Shown here piece after piece: positions 25,069 to 36,846 of a stretch of 64,000 bases of DNA (positions are counted from its first letter, which is position 1; each line of letters opens with the position of its first letter). This DNA comes from Dicaeum eximium (Eukaryota; Chordata; Aves; Passeriformes; Dicaeidae). A model generated the notes under the pieces. That model ran no database searches and was not told the DNA's origin. It was given only the letters and a program-made list of their open reading frames with translations. The position numbers and the translations under genes are program-made. Location: NCBI GenBank assembly GCA_013396995.1, contig VWZP01005802.1, forward strand, positions 62,001 through 126,000, read 5' to 3'.

Positions 25069-28000
25069 CTTGCAGATGGCTGAATTTCAGCAGTTATCTG
25101 GGCTGACACATTCATTATTGTGCACTGGAAGAACAGGCTTCTTATGCATGAAATGGTCATAAAGATGAACATAAGTAATGTTCTGAACTCAGAAATGGGA
25201 AATTTAAATAACTGTCTTTTTACCCATCATGAACTCAAAAATGTGGGTTTTCCACAGAGAAGTGATTTCTTTTTATGGTAAATTATTTATTCCAGGACTA
25301 TTTTCTTCCCTTCCTCTTTGTGACTTGATTACAAAAATCTCTTATTTATTCAGTATTCATGCATTAGGTAAATACCTTTTCTCATTTCATTTTGGTGTGC
25401 AAACCATTTTGCACATAACTTTTTGCAAGTGTTTTACAGAAATCTGAGATTTCTGATCAGTGTTGCAGGGCTTACTTTGAAGAGGGGAATGCTTTTTTAT
25501 GCCCCCTGACTGACTGACTGCTGTTACCAACTCAGCCAGCTGGAACTGTGGTCAGGAAAGTGGTGCCTATCCTTTTTTTAACCAATGCACTCCATCCACA
25601 GAGCATGCCTTCCAACAGCTGAGCTTCAACCCCTCTCAGGATGGGTTCAAGAACCACAGATTTGTCTCACAGCTTTGTTTATTATGCACTGAAGGCCTCT
25701 AAGTGATGGGTATTGTCCCTGTTCTTGTATCTTTTTTGCTTTTGGGATTTTCAAAGAGGAGAAAACAAAGTTTTTTTTTCCAAATGGGATGCAGAAAAAG
25801 ATAGAAAATTACAAAAATGTTCTTTGCAAAGCACAAGAATTGCTTAGCATGGAGTAATGCTCTCTACACACGCTGCCCATGCCTGTGCTGCAGGGGGAAA
25901 GGTGAGACCAGCAGGTGACTGAAGGTTAAGCACCAGAGTGGGAAACAAATTCAAATGAGGCTCAGAGTTGTATAGGTATGAAGAAATATGTAGGGATTTC
26001 TGGGGCCTAATTATTGGGTCACATGTGTGGAGCTCAATTTTTTGGGGGTGGGGGTTCAAAGGAATTACACCACTTTTTTCCTCCTGAAATGGTGCTAGTG
26101 TTTCTAACTCTGAGTGATCCTGAAAAAAGAAAGAGCTGTGAAAGAAAGCTACCCCAAATGTTCCCAAAAATGTAAAAAAACCCACCTTCTTTTATATATT
26201 TTCTTCTCCTCTCCCCTCCACTCCCTGCATGCTCTCAGCATTCATGCCTATATCCCCACTTTTGGGGAACTTGCTTTCTGCCAGGCTGCTCTATATAAAG
26301 ATTTCTCTAGTTTAACAATTTTTTAAGATTTGAGTCATATGCCTTGCTCAGTGACATCTTCCCTTCCCCCATGCCTCATCTAAGGGTTTCTGGATGTCAA
26401 TCCACTGGATGCTTCCAATCTAGAGCACAGCACAGGCATTGTGTGAATTGCACACGACAGACACTGAAGTTCAAGAGAGCCACGGTGTTTGCTGAATGGC
26501 TGGAGTTCAGGGGTTATTTGACAAGAAACATCTTGATGAAGGACCTCTCCTTTCTTCAGCCTGCTGTTTTGTGTCTGCTCTTGGAGATGAACAGCAACCC
26601 CAGCCCAGACAGGGCCCCTCTGTCCGACCACTGAACCAAGATACATGCTTGTTTCCACTTGCTTTGGCTAGACAAGAAACAGCAGAGTAAATGGGCAGAA
26701 GGGGATCTTAATTTGCATTTGAATACAGCCCAGCACAGATACTCAGTGTTACTGCTGGGTAACGAGAAAATTAAGCTGAAAGGGAGTTAGCATATGGAAA
26801 AGAAATGTAGCTGATGCTGAGGAGACAGGCTGCGGTTGCAGTGAATTAGTGGCCACAGCTGTTAAGCAGGATGCCATGCTGCTCTCAGGGCAGTGGCAAA
26901 AGTAGATATTCCATTTTGTACACAGTGTGACACAGTGTGGAGTGGCTGGAGAAATAAAATCAACCAACAGGAAAAAAAGTGCATAAGTGTGTGGGAAGTG
27001 ATGTAGTTGCAATATTAAAAGTCCAGTGATAAAAAACCACAGAGGCAAGGGAATACAAGGGGGAGTATCCTGCCCTCTTTAAAAAAAGCAATAAAACCCA
27101 TAAAAAAGTTTCCTTCCATTTGCAGTGGGCCATTATTATTTTCCAGGGTAATCACAGCAATTCTCCCTGAGTCAGACAGAGCCCAGAGCCACATCTTTAT
27201 ACACATTTCTATGTGTTAATATAGTTGAGAACAATATGTGGTTACTCTCTCAGAGCTAATGCTTTTTTATTCCTTCTTTTCTCAGGATCTGGGTTTCCTT
27301 TCCTGGCTGAGGACCTGACTGAAGTGACCTTGTGAGCTACCTGCTGTCCCAGGGAAATCAGGGGATGGATTGGGACTGGAAAGGTTCATACAGGCAGCTG
27401 TCTTTCAGCTCTGGTTCTTTCATTTCTTTAAGCCATGGTTTGGTCTGCAGCATTCATTGCTGTGATCCCAGGGACACACAGCAGAGTAATGTGGAAAGCC
27501 ACAATGTCCCCCCTCTATTTTCTTTATTTTCTTTTTTAATAATGAAGACTCTTGAGTAAGCTTTAAACACATACAAAGCCATGACCAGACATCCTCATCC
27601 CTTTTCTTACAAGACAAACTCTGGTCAGAGCATTGCTTTTCCAAACTGGCTAAAACTGGTATCATCAATAAGCCAAACTTTTTTAACAGCATTGTAACCC
27701 TACAGTGTTCAAGACAGTACTCACCTAAAACTTTCAGTACCCTTTCAATTTTGACATGTGTTCCAGAAAAAATATAAATATAGGGAGACATTTGAATATT
27801 TTTTTTCCCAAAGAAATCCCTAGGATTTAGTTCCACATCTGCCAGCAGTACTGGTGTGTGGCTAAACACATTGCATAGCTTTGAACTTCTCAAGCGTGAC
27901 TGTAAAAGGATATTGCCTGTGCTTCTTATTGGTTATATCAGATGAGTTCCACTTCAGTCCTTTGCTTGCTTTGCTGATCTCATTAGAAATAATTAAAGTT

Positions 28001-29318
28001 TTTATCGGGTTCACATCTAGTTGCTTTGTTTATCTGGGGCTTTTTCAATGTGTGTTTATTTTATTTTATTTTTTTAACAGATCATTTCCTTCTGAAGCCT
28101 TGCCACGCTGCCTTTCACCCAGTGTTATTATTACTGAATTCTTTCTGAGGGTTCACTACTTCCCTCATAAATCATTACATTTCCATTTAACAAATTTAAT
28201 AGCAGGATCTGGTTTCAATCTTCCCTACACAGAAAAGCCACTTCAGCTTTTCATTCAGATGAGGAACTTGATGGAATGTGCCTGGTGCTCCGAGCAGCTC
28301 CCAGCCCTCAAAGCATCTCCTTGCTGGGGCCAGATGGGATGCCTGGGGCTGCACAGTGCAGGGATCTGGGCCTTCCTCACCTCTGCTGCTGAAGAAATAA
28401 ATGGAAGGGAGAAAGAAGAAGGACAAAGAAATAAGCTGGCTTTTTTTTTCTTTTAATCAGCCTAAATAAAGGGAGAAAAAAATACAGGTTCCGAGATGAA
28501 AAATCATGAAAATTCTGAAAACATTGAAAAATTTCAAAGGGGATGGATTTTGAATAATTGCAGTGCATGACATGTTTATACACAAAGCCAGCACTGTCAT
28601 AGTACATTGGACATTTCACCCTGCCCATATACCCCCAGAGAGGATGATATACCAACCATCACCATGCAGACACAGAGCAGCAACAATTCTCAGGAGCATT
28701 TCACATCTTATTCATGGACTCAAGGTGTAAGAACATGCTACATTGAGGGGAGGAGGAAGAATTCAGCATTGAAGCTTGTCCTTAGTGATCATGTCTCCCA
28801 TCTCAGACACCCAGCCACCATTCATGGCAGGGGATCACCAATCACACCTTAGCAAAGACTGAAAGTGCAGACTTACAGGAATTTGCTGAGGACTGGCTGA
28901 CATATATTGAGTAATTTGCTTACCCTACAATCGTATTTTCAGGTGGATGTTCCTTTAAAGGCAGCTGATACCTGCATGTAGGCATGCACATGGGTTTTGG
29001 GGTTGTTCTTGATTTGACCCAGTCAGTGCTTGGCCTTGACTGTAGCTGATCCCAGCACAGAAGCTCCTTGGCAACTCCTGAGGTCCCCAGCTGAGCACCT
29101 CACCTGCTTTGCCCCCTGGGAGTTAGGGAAATGTATTCTCCCTGTTTGTCCGTATTTCTCCCAGGATCTCACCTTTCCCTCATATCCTGCCTTTTGCAGC
29201 CCAGGTGAGGCTTGGTGAGAGTATCCCAGGCCCCTGTCAAGGATTTGTGACCACCTTCACAACACTGCAGCACTCCACAGCCCTGACCATCTCCCTCTGG
29301 CAGCCCAGCTTGGGCAGA

Positions 29319-29386
29319 GGCCTGATTCAAATCCATTAAAGCCACTCTAAGATCCTCCTTGATTTCAAAGTGCTTTGGATTTAGGC
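29319..29386. repeat. Possible ancient sauropsid repeat, palindromic ends
   Basis: The segment starts GGCCTGATTCAAATCC and ends CTTTGGATTTAGGC, so its ends are imperfect inverted repeats of each other, with a TTGATTTCAAAG block inside. This resembles, from memory, an old interspersed repeat common in turtles and crocodilians whose ends read GGCCTGATCC and GGATCAGGCC. The match is diverged and was not searched. Confidence 0.3.
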
Positions 29387-31138
29387 TTCTTTCCCATCCA
29401 ACATGAGTCCCTTCCAAATCAGCTCCAAGGCACATCAGCTGGATGCTGAGCAAAAGGTTTTCCAGTGTCAGTCTGAACTCTGTGGGTATTAAAGAGCACA
29501 ACATCTGACTCGATTTTCAATCAGTCACATTCTGCCAGCAGTTGTGTTTTGAAATAGAGGAGCAGGGAAAGGGGAGGTAATCCCTCACATAAGTGGGCAG
29601 TGTGCATCAGTAGAACATAAGGACACCATAATGACATCTTATTAAAACAATCATTGTAATTAAAATTGATTATTTATTTTGTAACCCATTATGCTTTCCC
29701 AGAAAGTAGTTTTCAGATATGAATTTCAATTTTCTTTGAACCAGATGAACCTAACAGCAATCATATTCATAGCTCACAGATTTTGCCACTTTCAAGCCAC
29801 CAGAGCAGAAGGGAACACCAGGAAGAAAGAGAGGGATGAAAACGGGTCAAGATTACACATCTGGTGGCCATGGGCAGGACCAGAGCTCACTTACATGTCC
29901 AGATGTTTGTCTTCCTAAGGATATACTGATATCTCCACCCTGTGCCACTGCAGGTGACATGGAGGAGCAGAAAGAGGGAAGCCCCTGACCTGGCAAGTTT
30001 TCTCATTGTACATCAGCATCACACAGCTGTCCTTGAGGCTCCAGTCTTACCCAGGACTTAGGAGAATTGTTGGAGTTAGCAAAGAGTAATAACTTCATAT
30101 ACCACACTTTAAACTATTGCTTACATCTTTGGTCTTTATCTCAGAGTTTAGATACATACAACTGGGAAGCTCACCTGGGTTAGTTGCTGTAGAATAGATT
30201 AATAACTTTCTGAAAGCTCAGCTCTTGGGTAAACAACACAAAGACCTGATCCCAAGAAAGTTGTCCCATCTCTTAACAGTATGCAGCTCAGAAATCACAG
30301 CCTGGCTGAGACCACTGTGCCAGGCAAACCAGATCTTCACCTACTCTTTCCTAAATGCCTTAGAGAAGAACAAAATGATAAAGGATTTCAGGAAGAAAAT
30401 GCATCCTTCAAGACCCTCCTAAGTCCAGAGAATCTGCATCTGTGTCTTTCCATGGCTGCACACTGAAGCAATATGGAGCAAGAGACCTGTCAAATTCGCA
30501 CATGCTGTTTCAATGCACAAATGCACATATCTCACATGCAGTCCTCAAGGTGGCTGGTGTTGTGACATGGAAACAGTTAACCAGAAGAGCTGTCCCTCAT
30601 CAGCATCAGATTCCTGCCAGCAGGTAACAGATGTCTTTTGCCACCAGGAATTGCAGGGTGAGCACTGCCATTATCCCCAGCTCTGCACCAGGTATCAGCT
30701 GCCTGTCTCATTCTTCCCAGGACAGCTTACACAGGCACTGTCAATAGGTGTGATTCGAGCCTGCACGGATCCTCATAGCCAGATGAAGCCCTGCATGAAC
30801 CCATCAGATGGCAGAGCTCAGAGCTGCTCCCTCCTGCTGCCTCAAAGCCTGGCTCAGTCTGGAATCGAGCTCTCGCTGTCAGGCTTTGCGTGCAGAGCCT
30901 GATTCGCCTGCTCCGTCTTCCAGCGATGGGAGCAGCTGTGCTCAGTCAGATCTGACTGCAAAGTGAACTCCTGAGCACACAAATGCTGCCATGATCTGGG
31001 CAATGTCATCACCCAGTAATTGGCAGGACACTGCCCAAGGGGCTCTGAGCTCCTGACCTGCACTGGCGCTTCCCTGAGCTCCTCTCCCCGAAGTGACGGG
31101 TGCACACACGAGAGCTGAGCAAAAAAAACTCCCCAAAG

Positions 31139-31683
31139 TGTCATGGGCTAAGCCCAGCCAGCAGCTCACTCATTCCCTCCAGGTGGGATGTCAGAGAGAA
31201 TCAGAAGAGTGGGAAAACTTGTGGGTTGAGATAAAGACAGTTTAATAGGTAAAACATAAGCTGCACATGCAGGCAGGGCAAAACAAGGAATTTATTCACC
31301 ATTTTCCTTGGACAGGCAGGTGTTCAGCCACTCCAGGATAGCAGGGCTCCATCACACCTTGCTGGTGAAGACAAACACCATCACTTTGAACATTTCTCCC
31401 CTTTCTTCTTCTTCCCCAGTGCTATGTGCTGAGCATGATGCCATATGATGTGGAGTATCCCCTGTGTCAGCTGAGGTCTGCTGTCCCTGCTGTGTCCCCT
31501 CTCAATTCCTTGTCCACCCCCAGCCTCCTCGCTGGTGGGGTGAGGAACAGAAAAGGCCTTGGCTCTGTCTAAGCTCTGCTCTGCAGTCCAAAAACCATCA
31601 CTATTTTGGTTGTGCATCTAAAGCACAGCTCTGCACTAGCTACTATGAAGAAAATCAGCCTTATCCCAACCAAATCCCATGCA
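31139..31683 (-). mobile_element. Old solo LTR of an avian endogenous retrovirus
   Basis: On the plus strand it begins TGTCATGGGCTAAGCCCAGC and ends near the CTAGCTACTATGAAGAAAAT block and a terminal CA, the two ends of an LTR family I recall from songbirds. The minus strand is the sense strand: it has ATTAAA (plus 31241-31246) as a likely poly(A) signal and a position where the family normally has a TATA box, here eroded. No target-site duplication could be fixed, and no gag, pol or env lies beside it. It shares most of its length with the LTR at 47003. Family membership is from memory; the class is left open. Confidence 0.75.
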
Positions 31684-33331
31684 CTCATGTACAAGAATTG
31701 GTCATCAAAACTTGGTCAAGGCTGGAACAAATGAGACAGATTCTGTTTTATGAGGTAACTCCAATTCAAAAGAGCTTTGCAGAGATGAAAATATATGTTG
31801 CCCAAGGCCAGGTCAACCTCTGCTGGCCATTTTCACCAGCCATGCTGGGGCCCTGAGTTCCCATTGTCCTGGTTAGCAAAGCCCCAGCCATTCTGAGAGT
31901 GTGGCAATAAAAGAGGAGGCCAATTAAGATCCAGATTCTGAATTTTTGTGTAAATTCAGGGTAATCCTAAGTCACAATAAAGTTTTCAGCTTAGGCTGAC
32001 AGTATACTAAAAATTTTAATGGAATTATTTAAAGTTGTGAAGAATTTATGAGATAGAACAAGAATTGGAAAATTTTTTTTTCCATGATGGTGGCCCCAGC
32101 TGCTGTCTGTTCATGGCCACACCACAGGCTTTTTCCCTTACACCTTCTCTTCTCACTGCTCTATCCAGGTTTGCATGAGCTCAGCAAAGCCTTTGGCACA
32201 GCTGCTGCCCTTGCTGCTCTGACAGGTGACCCAGCATTTATTTTTTCTATAATCAAGATGACCCTGAAAGTGGCCTATGGTTGATTCACAGCCCTGTGAA
32301 GCCTTTCCAAGGAGTTTGCAGCCACATGAATCTCAACTCCCTGGCGTGCCTACAGCCTTGCTGCAGATTGCAAACCCCCCTTAATTCTGACTGCACAGGA
32401 CTGGAGCTGAGCCCTGGTAGGACTTGGAGGCAGGGTGGTGATAAAATGTGCTTTTGTACTGACACGGTTTTTCTCTTCTTCCTGGTGGTAAAACTAATTG
32501 CATTTGGACCTCTCTTCTCTATGTCTCTGTGCAAACATTTGCTGAGAGACAGGAAGGGTGGGGAGATTTCAAAGGGCTGCTCTGCTTCTCTTGCTCTTCT
32601 TAACTTGCAGTGGGAAGAGTTCTGCAAATCCTGCCACAAGCAGGGCTCTTGCACTTCAGCTCCTCCTGTGCTTCCTTCCTACTGGAAGGCAGAAGAAGCA
32701 AGTGTTTAAATCAGGTGCACTCTCCTGCCAGGGTTTGAGCCAGCCCTGGCCCAAAGTCTGTTAGGTCTGTTACTGTGGAACTCGTTTTGCTTAAAAACTC
32801 AGGCCCATGTTAAAAATAGAGTCCTTTTATACTCCGTGGTGCCCATGCCCTTGATGTGTGGAACGTGTCCTCATGTGAACCCAGTGTCTATTCAAACCTG
32901 CAAAGTTTTGTTCATTGTGCTCATCCCAGAGAGATACAAGAGCCTGTCCCTGGATGCTGCCTGCTCGGCTTCCTGCCCTTCCCGAGAGCTCATTAGGCAC
33001 TGGAATTGTACATAGGACCTGAGCAAAAGCCCAGTGGAGCCAGGGAATGATTTTCTATTGATCCAAGGCTTTGAATTGAAGCAGCACAGGCAACGCAAAT
33101 TGGGCAAAGCTTCTGCTTTCAACCCATCAGAGCAATATTTGAATTTCCCTATGTTGCCTCTTATTTTCTTTTTTTTTTTNGAACTATTTGGTTCAGACAG
33201 GTTTCCCCTCTATATATCTCCTTGTATTTCCAAATAGAGTTACTAGTGGGGGGGAGATGAGCAAGAGACAAAAATCAAGGCACAACTATGGTAGATGGAG
33301 CTTTGTTTAACACACAACAGGAAAAAGGAGT

Positions 33332-33397
33332 GAACCCCAAACTGTAAGAACCCCAATTGTAAGAATAATTGTGAACCCCAAATTGTAAGAATAATTA
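33332..33397. repeat. Three-copy imperfect tandem duplication
   Basis: The block GAACCCCAAACTGTAAGAA recurs as a shortened ACCCCAATTGTAAGAATAAT and again as GAACCCCAAATTGTAAGAA. The copies are about 19-25 bases and differ by small changes, as expected from slippage or unequal exchange. Confidence 0.8.
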
Positions 33398-35221
33398 CAG
33401 TATTAAAGCAGTAACAACAAGAAATCATAATATGTCATGGATTTGGTACTAAATAGCATTCTTTCTCTGCTGAGTTTCTTGTGCTTTGAGTTAATTAAAT
33501 CTTCCTCACTCACATGGCATGCAGAAGGCAGAAATCTTCAGCAAGACTGTCAAATGGCTACATTAGCTGGGAGTGCAAAGCACACTTCCTCAGGAAATGA
33601 GCACTTTTCTTTGGAAAAATCGTGTTTGCTACATCTGCTCTGGCAAAGCTCCTCCCCATTGAAACAGAAGAACAGCTGAAAAAATGAAAGCTCAATTTAC
33701 CTGAGACAGGGAAATTTAGAGAAAAAAAAATTTCTAAAAAAGCAGATGTTAAAATCTGGGGGAAAAACACAGCTGGAAAAGAAGGAAAAGCAAATGTTAC
33801 ATGGATGCTGCCTGAACTGCAACATCATCTTGCTTTTTTGCCCCGTTTGCCTGCTGTTCCTCTTGCTTGATTTGTTGAATCAGTGACAAGAGACTCTCCA
33901 CCCTGGAAACAAACTTGTTTTAAAAGAGGAAAAAAAGGTGCTTGTGTCTCTTACGGACAACTTACACTGGGAACACCAGCAATAGATTGGGAAATGAATG
34001 ATTCTCTAGGTGTATGCCAGCTGTTGAGCTTACACTAAACAATGTTCTTAATTAGTGGTAATGGGTTTGCAAACTCCTGGAAGTGCACAACCAATTTTTT
34101 TTTATATAATTATGATCACTTAAAGACAATAGCATATTACAAGTGATGACTGACAAGGACAAAGCAAATGTCAATTAGAAAATATGGCTCTAATCAACTC
34201 AACTTGCCTTAAAGCACAAATCACTGTAAATGCATTTTTTGTTCAAATTATAAAAACAGAGCTAGGAAAAGGCAGGCAACTGTGCTGTGAAAAGAAAAAG
34301 CAGAGCTATTCTGCTTCCTATGCTGAAAGGACAACACAGAAATTAATGAGGAATTGTGGTGACACATCACACAAAGGCACCATCCTCATGGTGCTGCCCT
34401 TGGTGAGCAGAACCCACCTGCACTGCCAGAGCAGCCCTGTTTTGGGGAAGGGGCTGTGGTCTGGGCATCTCTGTCACCACTTGCAAGGCACTTGCAGTGA
34501 CACCCAGTTGCTTTGATGAGGGTGGCTACTGCCACTTTTATACAGTTCAGGATGTACCACTTCATTTTCAGGTGTCTGGTTTAGACTTTTTCAGCTGTCC
34601 TAGATATTAACACAACACTGGCAGAGATGACATGGGGCCCATGGAAAAGCTCCTGGAGAGGGATCTGGAAGGCAGATGTGTTATGTGAAGGGAGCCAGAC
34701 TGCATTAGAGGCCTGTGTTTAGACATCTGAATCAAGTAAGGAGAGATTTCAGGTCCTGTAAATCTTGTGCTGTCCTTGCAATATCTCACCTTGCCCGGCT
34801 CAGTTTGGACCTTCCCACCAGACATTCTCTGAAAGTTGCTAAACACGAAGGTGTAAGGCAAGAACACAGCTCTGAGCTCAGAACTGTGTTCCACATTCAG
34901 AAATGTACTGGCATTCAAAATAGAATTACTTTCTCTGTGGAGGGTGTACACTTCAGATGAGGAAGCAAGAGGGAGGTTGTGACATAGAGGAGGGCTTCCA
35001 AGAAGTTACATCTTTGAACTTTCCAAACTTGACCTTCTGTGTGATTTGTGACACTGAAGGGAGCAAAGGGTCTCAGGTTTCAGGAGGAAATTTTATGATA
35101 AAACTCCTTTTGTGGTGTCTCTTCAGCTTCTCTTACACTGTTGGCACTCATGAAGATCTAAGGTTTTCAGATTATTTTTGTGGAGTACTTTTGGGTACTA
35201 CACGTACATATTTGGTATTAC

Positions 35222-35262
35222 ATATATATATGTAGATATATATATGTAATTATATACATATG
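35222..35262. repeat. TA-rich microsatellite
   Basis: Runs of alternating A and T with interspersed G and C (ATATATATATG, GATATATATATG, TATATACATATG). An imperfect simple repeat, probably polymorphic. Confidence 0.85.
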
Positions 35263-36785
35263 TATCTACTGTCCTAGCTTTAAGGACACAGTAGAAAATA
35301 TTCCCCTGGAGCACAAAGTAAGCATTATCCCAACACTGTTAAATGGAACAGATCAATCTGCAAAGTGAGGAAGGAGATGTCTCCCATCCATCATGATGGC
35401 ACTGCTGAAGGCCAGGATACGAAGGTTTGAATTTGTCTGCTCTGACAACACTCATTCAGCCAGCAAATCTCTGCCACATTACACATGGCTCTGAAAGGTA
35501 ACTGGCAGCATAAACATAACTTAGAGATACACAGACTCAAGCAAACACGATGAAAAAATATCAGCATAATCTGGAAAGCAGGGGACAGGGAAGGATATGA
35601 ATTATTCGCCCTTCAGAATATGGGTGCTCAAAACTGTTATTTCTGCTGCTTTAACCAACTCAGAAAGCAGAGTCTGTGCTGAGCATACAAATCTTGCCAT
35701 TATTATCTTATCTTGATGGTTTCAGGGTGGATTTTACTATGAACCAAAGATGAGTGGTTTCCTCCCCTCCTAAGTAGCACTTTCATTATTTGTAACTGTG
35801 AAGGATTAAAACTAGTATTAAGCACCCCCCAAAAATTAATTTCTTTGAAAAATATCACAAGATGAAAGGAAATCCATTTCTCTTGGTAGCCCTACCTTTT
35901 TTACTTCTTAATCCTTTTTACCGTGGCATGACTGAGTACCTCCATCATTGACCATGGCATAATGTACTTTTAAATACTTTAACTTAGGTATAATAACCTG
36001 ACTGCAATAGCTTGGATTTGGCACTGGCAGAAAATCCTATTTGAAAGGCCTGGCAAATTCAGTCAGGGCCTGAGCTCTGTGCTCCCAACCCAGGTCACTG
36101 TCACAGCAACCTGGAGAGCTGAGGGACAGCTCTGGCTTCAATTGGCCTTGACCAGGCTGACAGGGTGAGGGTACAGCTCCAGCATGAAAAGTCATTCTTT
36201 AACCTATATAAATGTAGATTTAATTGGTTGGTAACACTCTCCAGGTGTCCCATGGGAAACTGCAGATAAATTACTGAGTTTAGTGACAAGATGACCTCTG
36301 GGAATGGCAGACAATTTATATTACACAGAGGTTTGGAGGTTCAGTACTGCCCACTGTGCTGTCAGCTTTGGCTGTAGATCAGTGCTTTAAGTCTGCTCAC
36401 TGGCAGCTCACGGACTTGGCAATGAGAGGGGAAGATAAACCAGCCATGGGGTATCTTTGCATTGTCTCCTCTTGTGCCTGGATGTGTTATCCATGTTCAC
36501 AGGGCATGTTTACATTGGAGAGCTCCTTGCAGAGATTCCCAAGATCACCACACCCCAGCTGCTGCTGAAGCAGGACACTCCATAATCACCTCAGCAGATC
36601 TCTACCCCAACAAACCAGACCTGTTGGGAAGCAGCTGGGTATGAGTATTGGAGGTAACACCACCCTCCACACCACAGCAGAGCCTGCCCTGAGTGTGTGC
36701 CCCAGCCCCTTGGTGCTGCCTCTCTTCCCACTGAAGCCTCTTGTGCAGCTCCAAGCAAAAGTAGGGAATGATCACCAAGGAGTCA

Positions 36786-36846
36786 ATAGAATCATAGGAT
36801 CATTTAGGCTGGAAAAGGTCTTTAAGGTCATTGAGTCCAACTCTAA
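36786..36846 (-). mobile_element. CR1 LINE 3' tail
   Basis: The plus strand reads ATAGAATCATAGGATCATTT, then GGCTGGAAAAGGTCTTTAAG, then GTCCAACTCT. This is the reverse complement of the CR1 3' end, including the terminal octamer. Only about 60 bases remain. It is close to the remembered consensus, so it may be younger than the copy at 11.9 kb. Confidence 0.8.

Larger units (their letters stand above)
23137..31138. other. Non-coding stretch with one unassigned frame
   Basis: About 8 kb of mostly single-copy DNA. The right edge of the gap is A-rich (23137-23172). An unassigned minus-strand frame (24619-25068) and a possible ancient repeat (29319-29386) are listed separately. A 191-codon plus-strand frame at 27881-28456 is hydrophobic, low in complexity and judged to be chance. 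Nothing else was recognised. Confidence 0.5.
31684..36785. other. Non-coding stretch, small tandem repeats only
   Basis: About 5 kb without a recognisable gene. It contains a single unresolved base at 33180 at the end of a T run, a three-copy local duplication at 33332-33397, and a TA-rich patch at 35222-35262. Open frames of 130-142 codons at 31.5 and 32.3 kb have no recognisable motif, and the first overlaps the LTR. Confidence 0.55.

Noticed and set aside
27881..28456. 191-codon plus-strand frame, the longest without N
   Set aside because: It is hydrophobic and low in complexity, ends in a phenylalanine run from a T tract, and has no domain, splice or promoter support. One such frame in 64 kb is plausible by chance.
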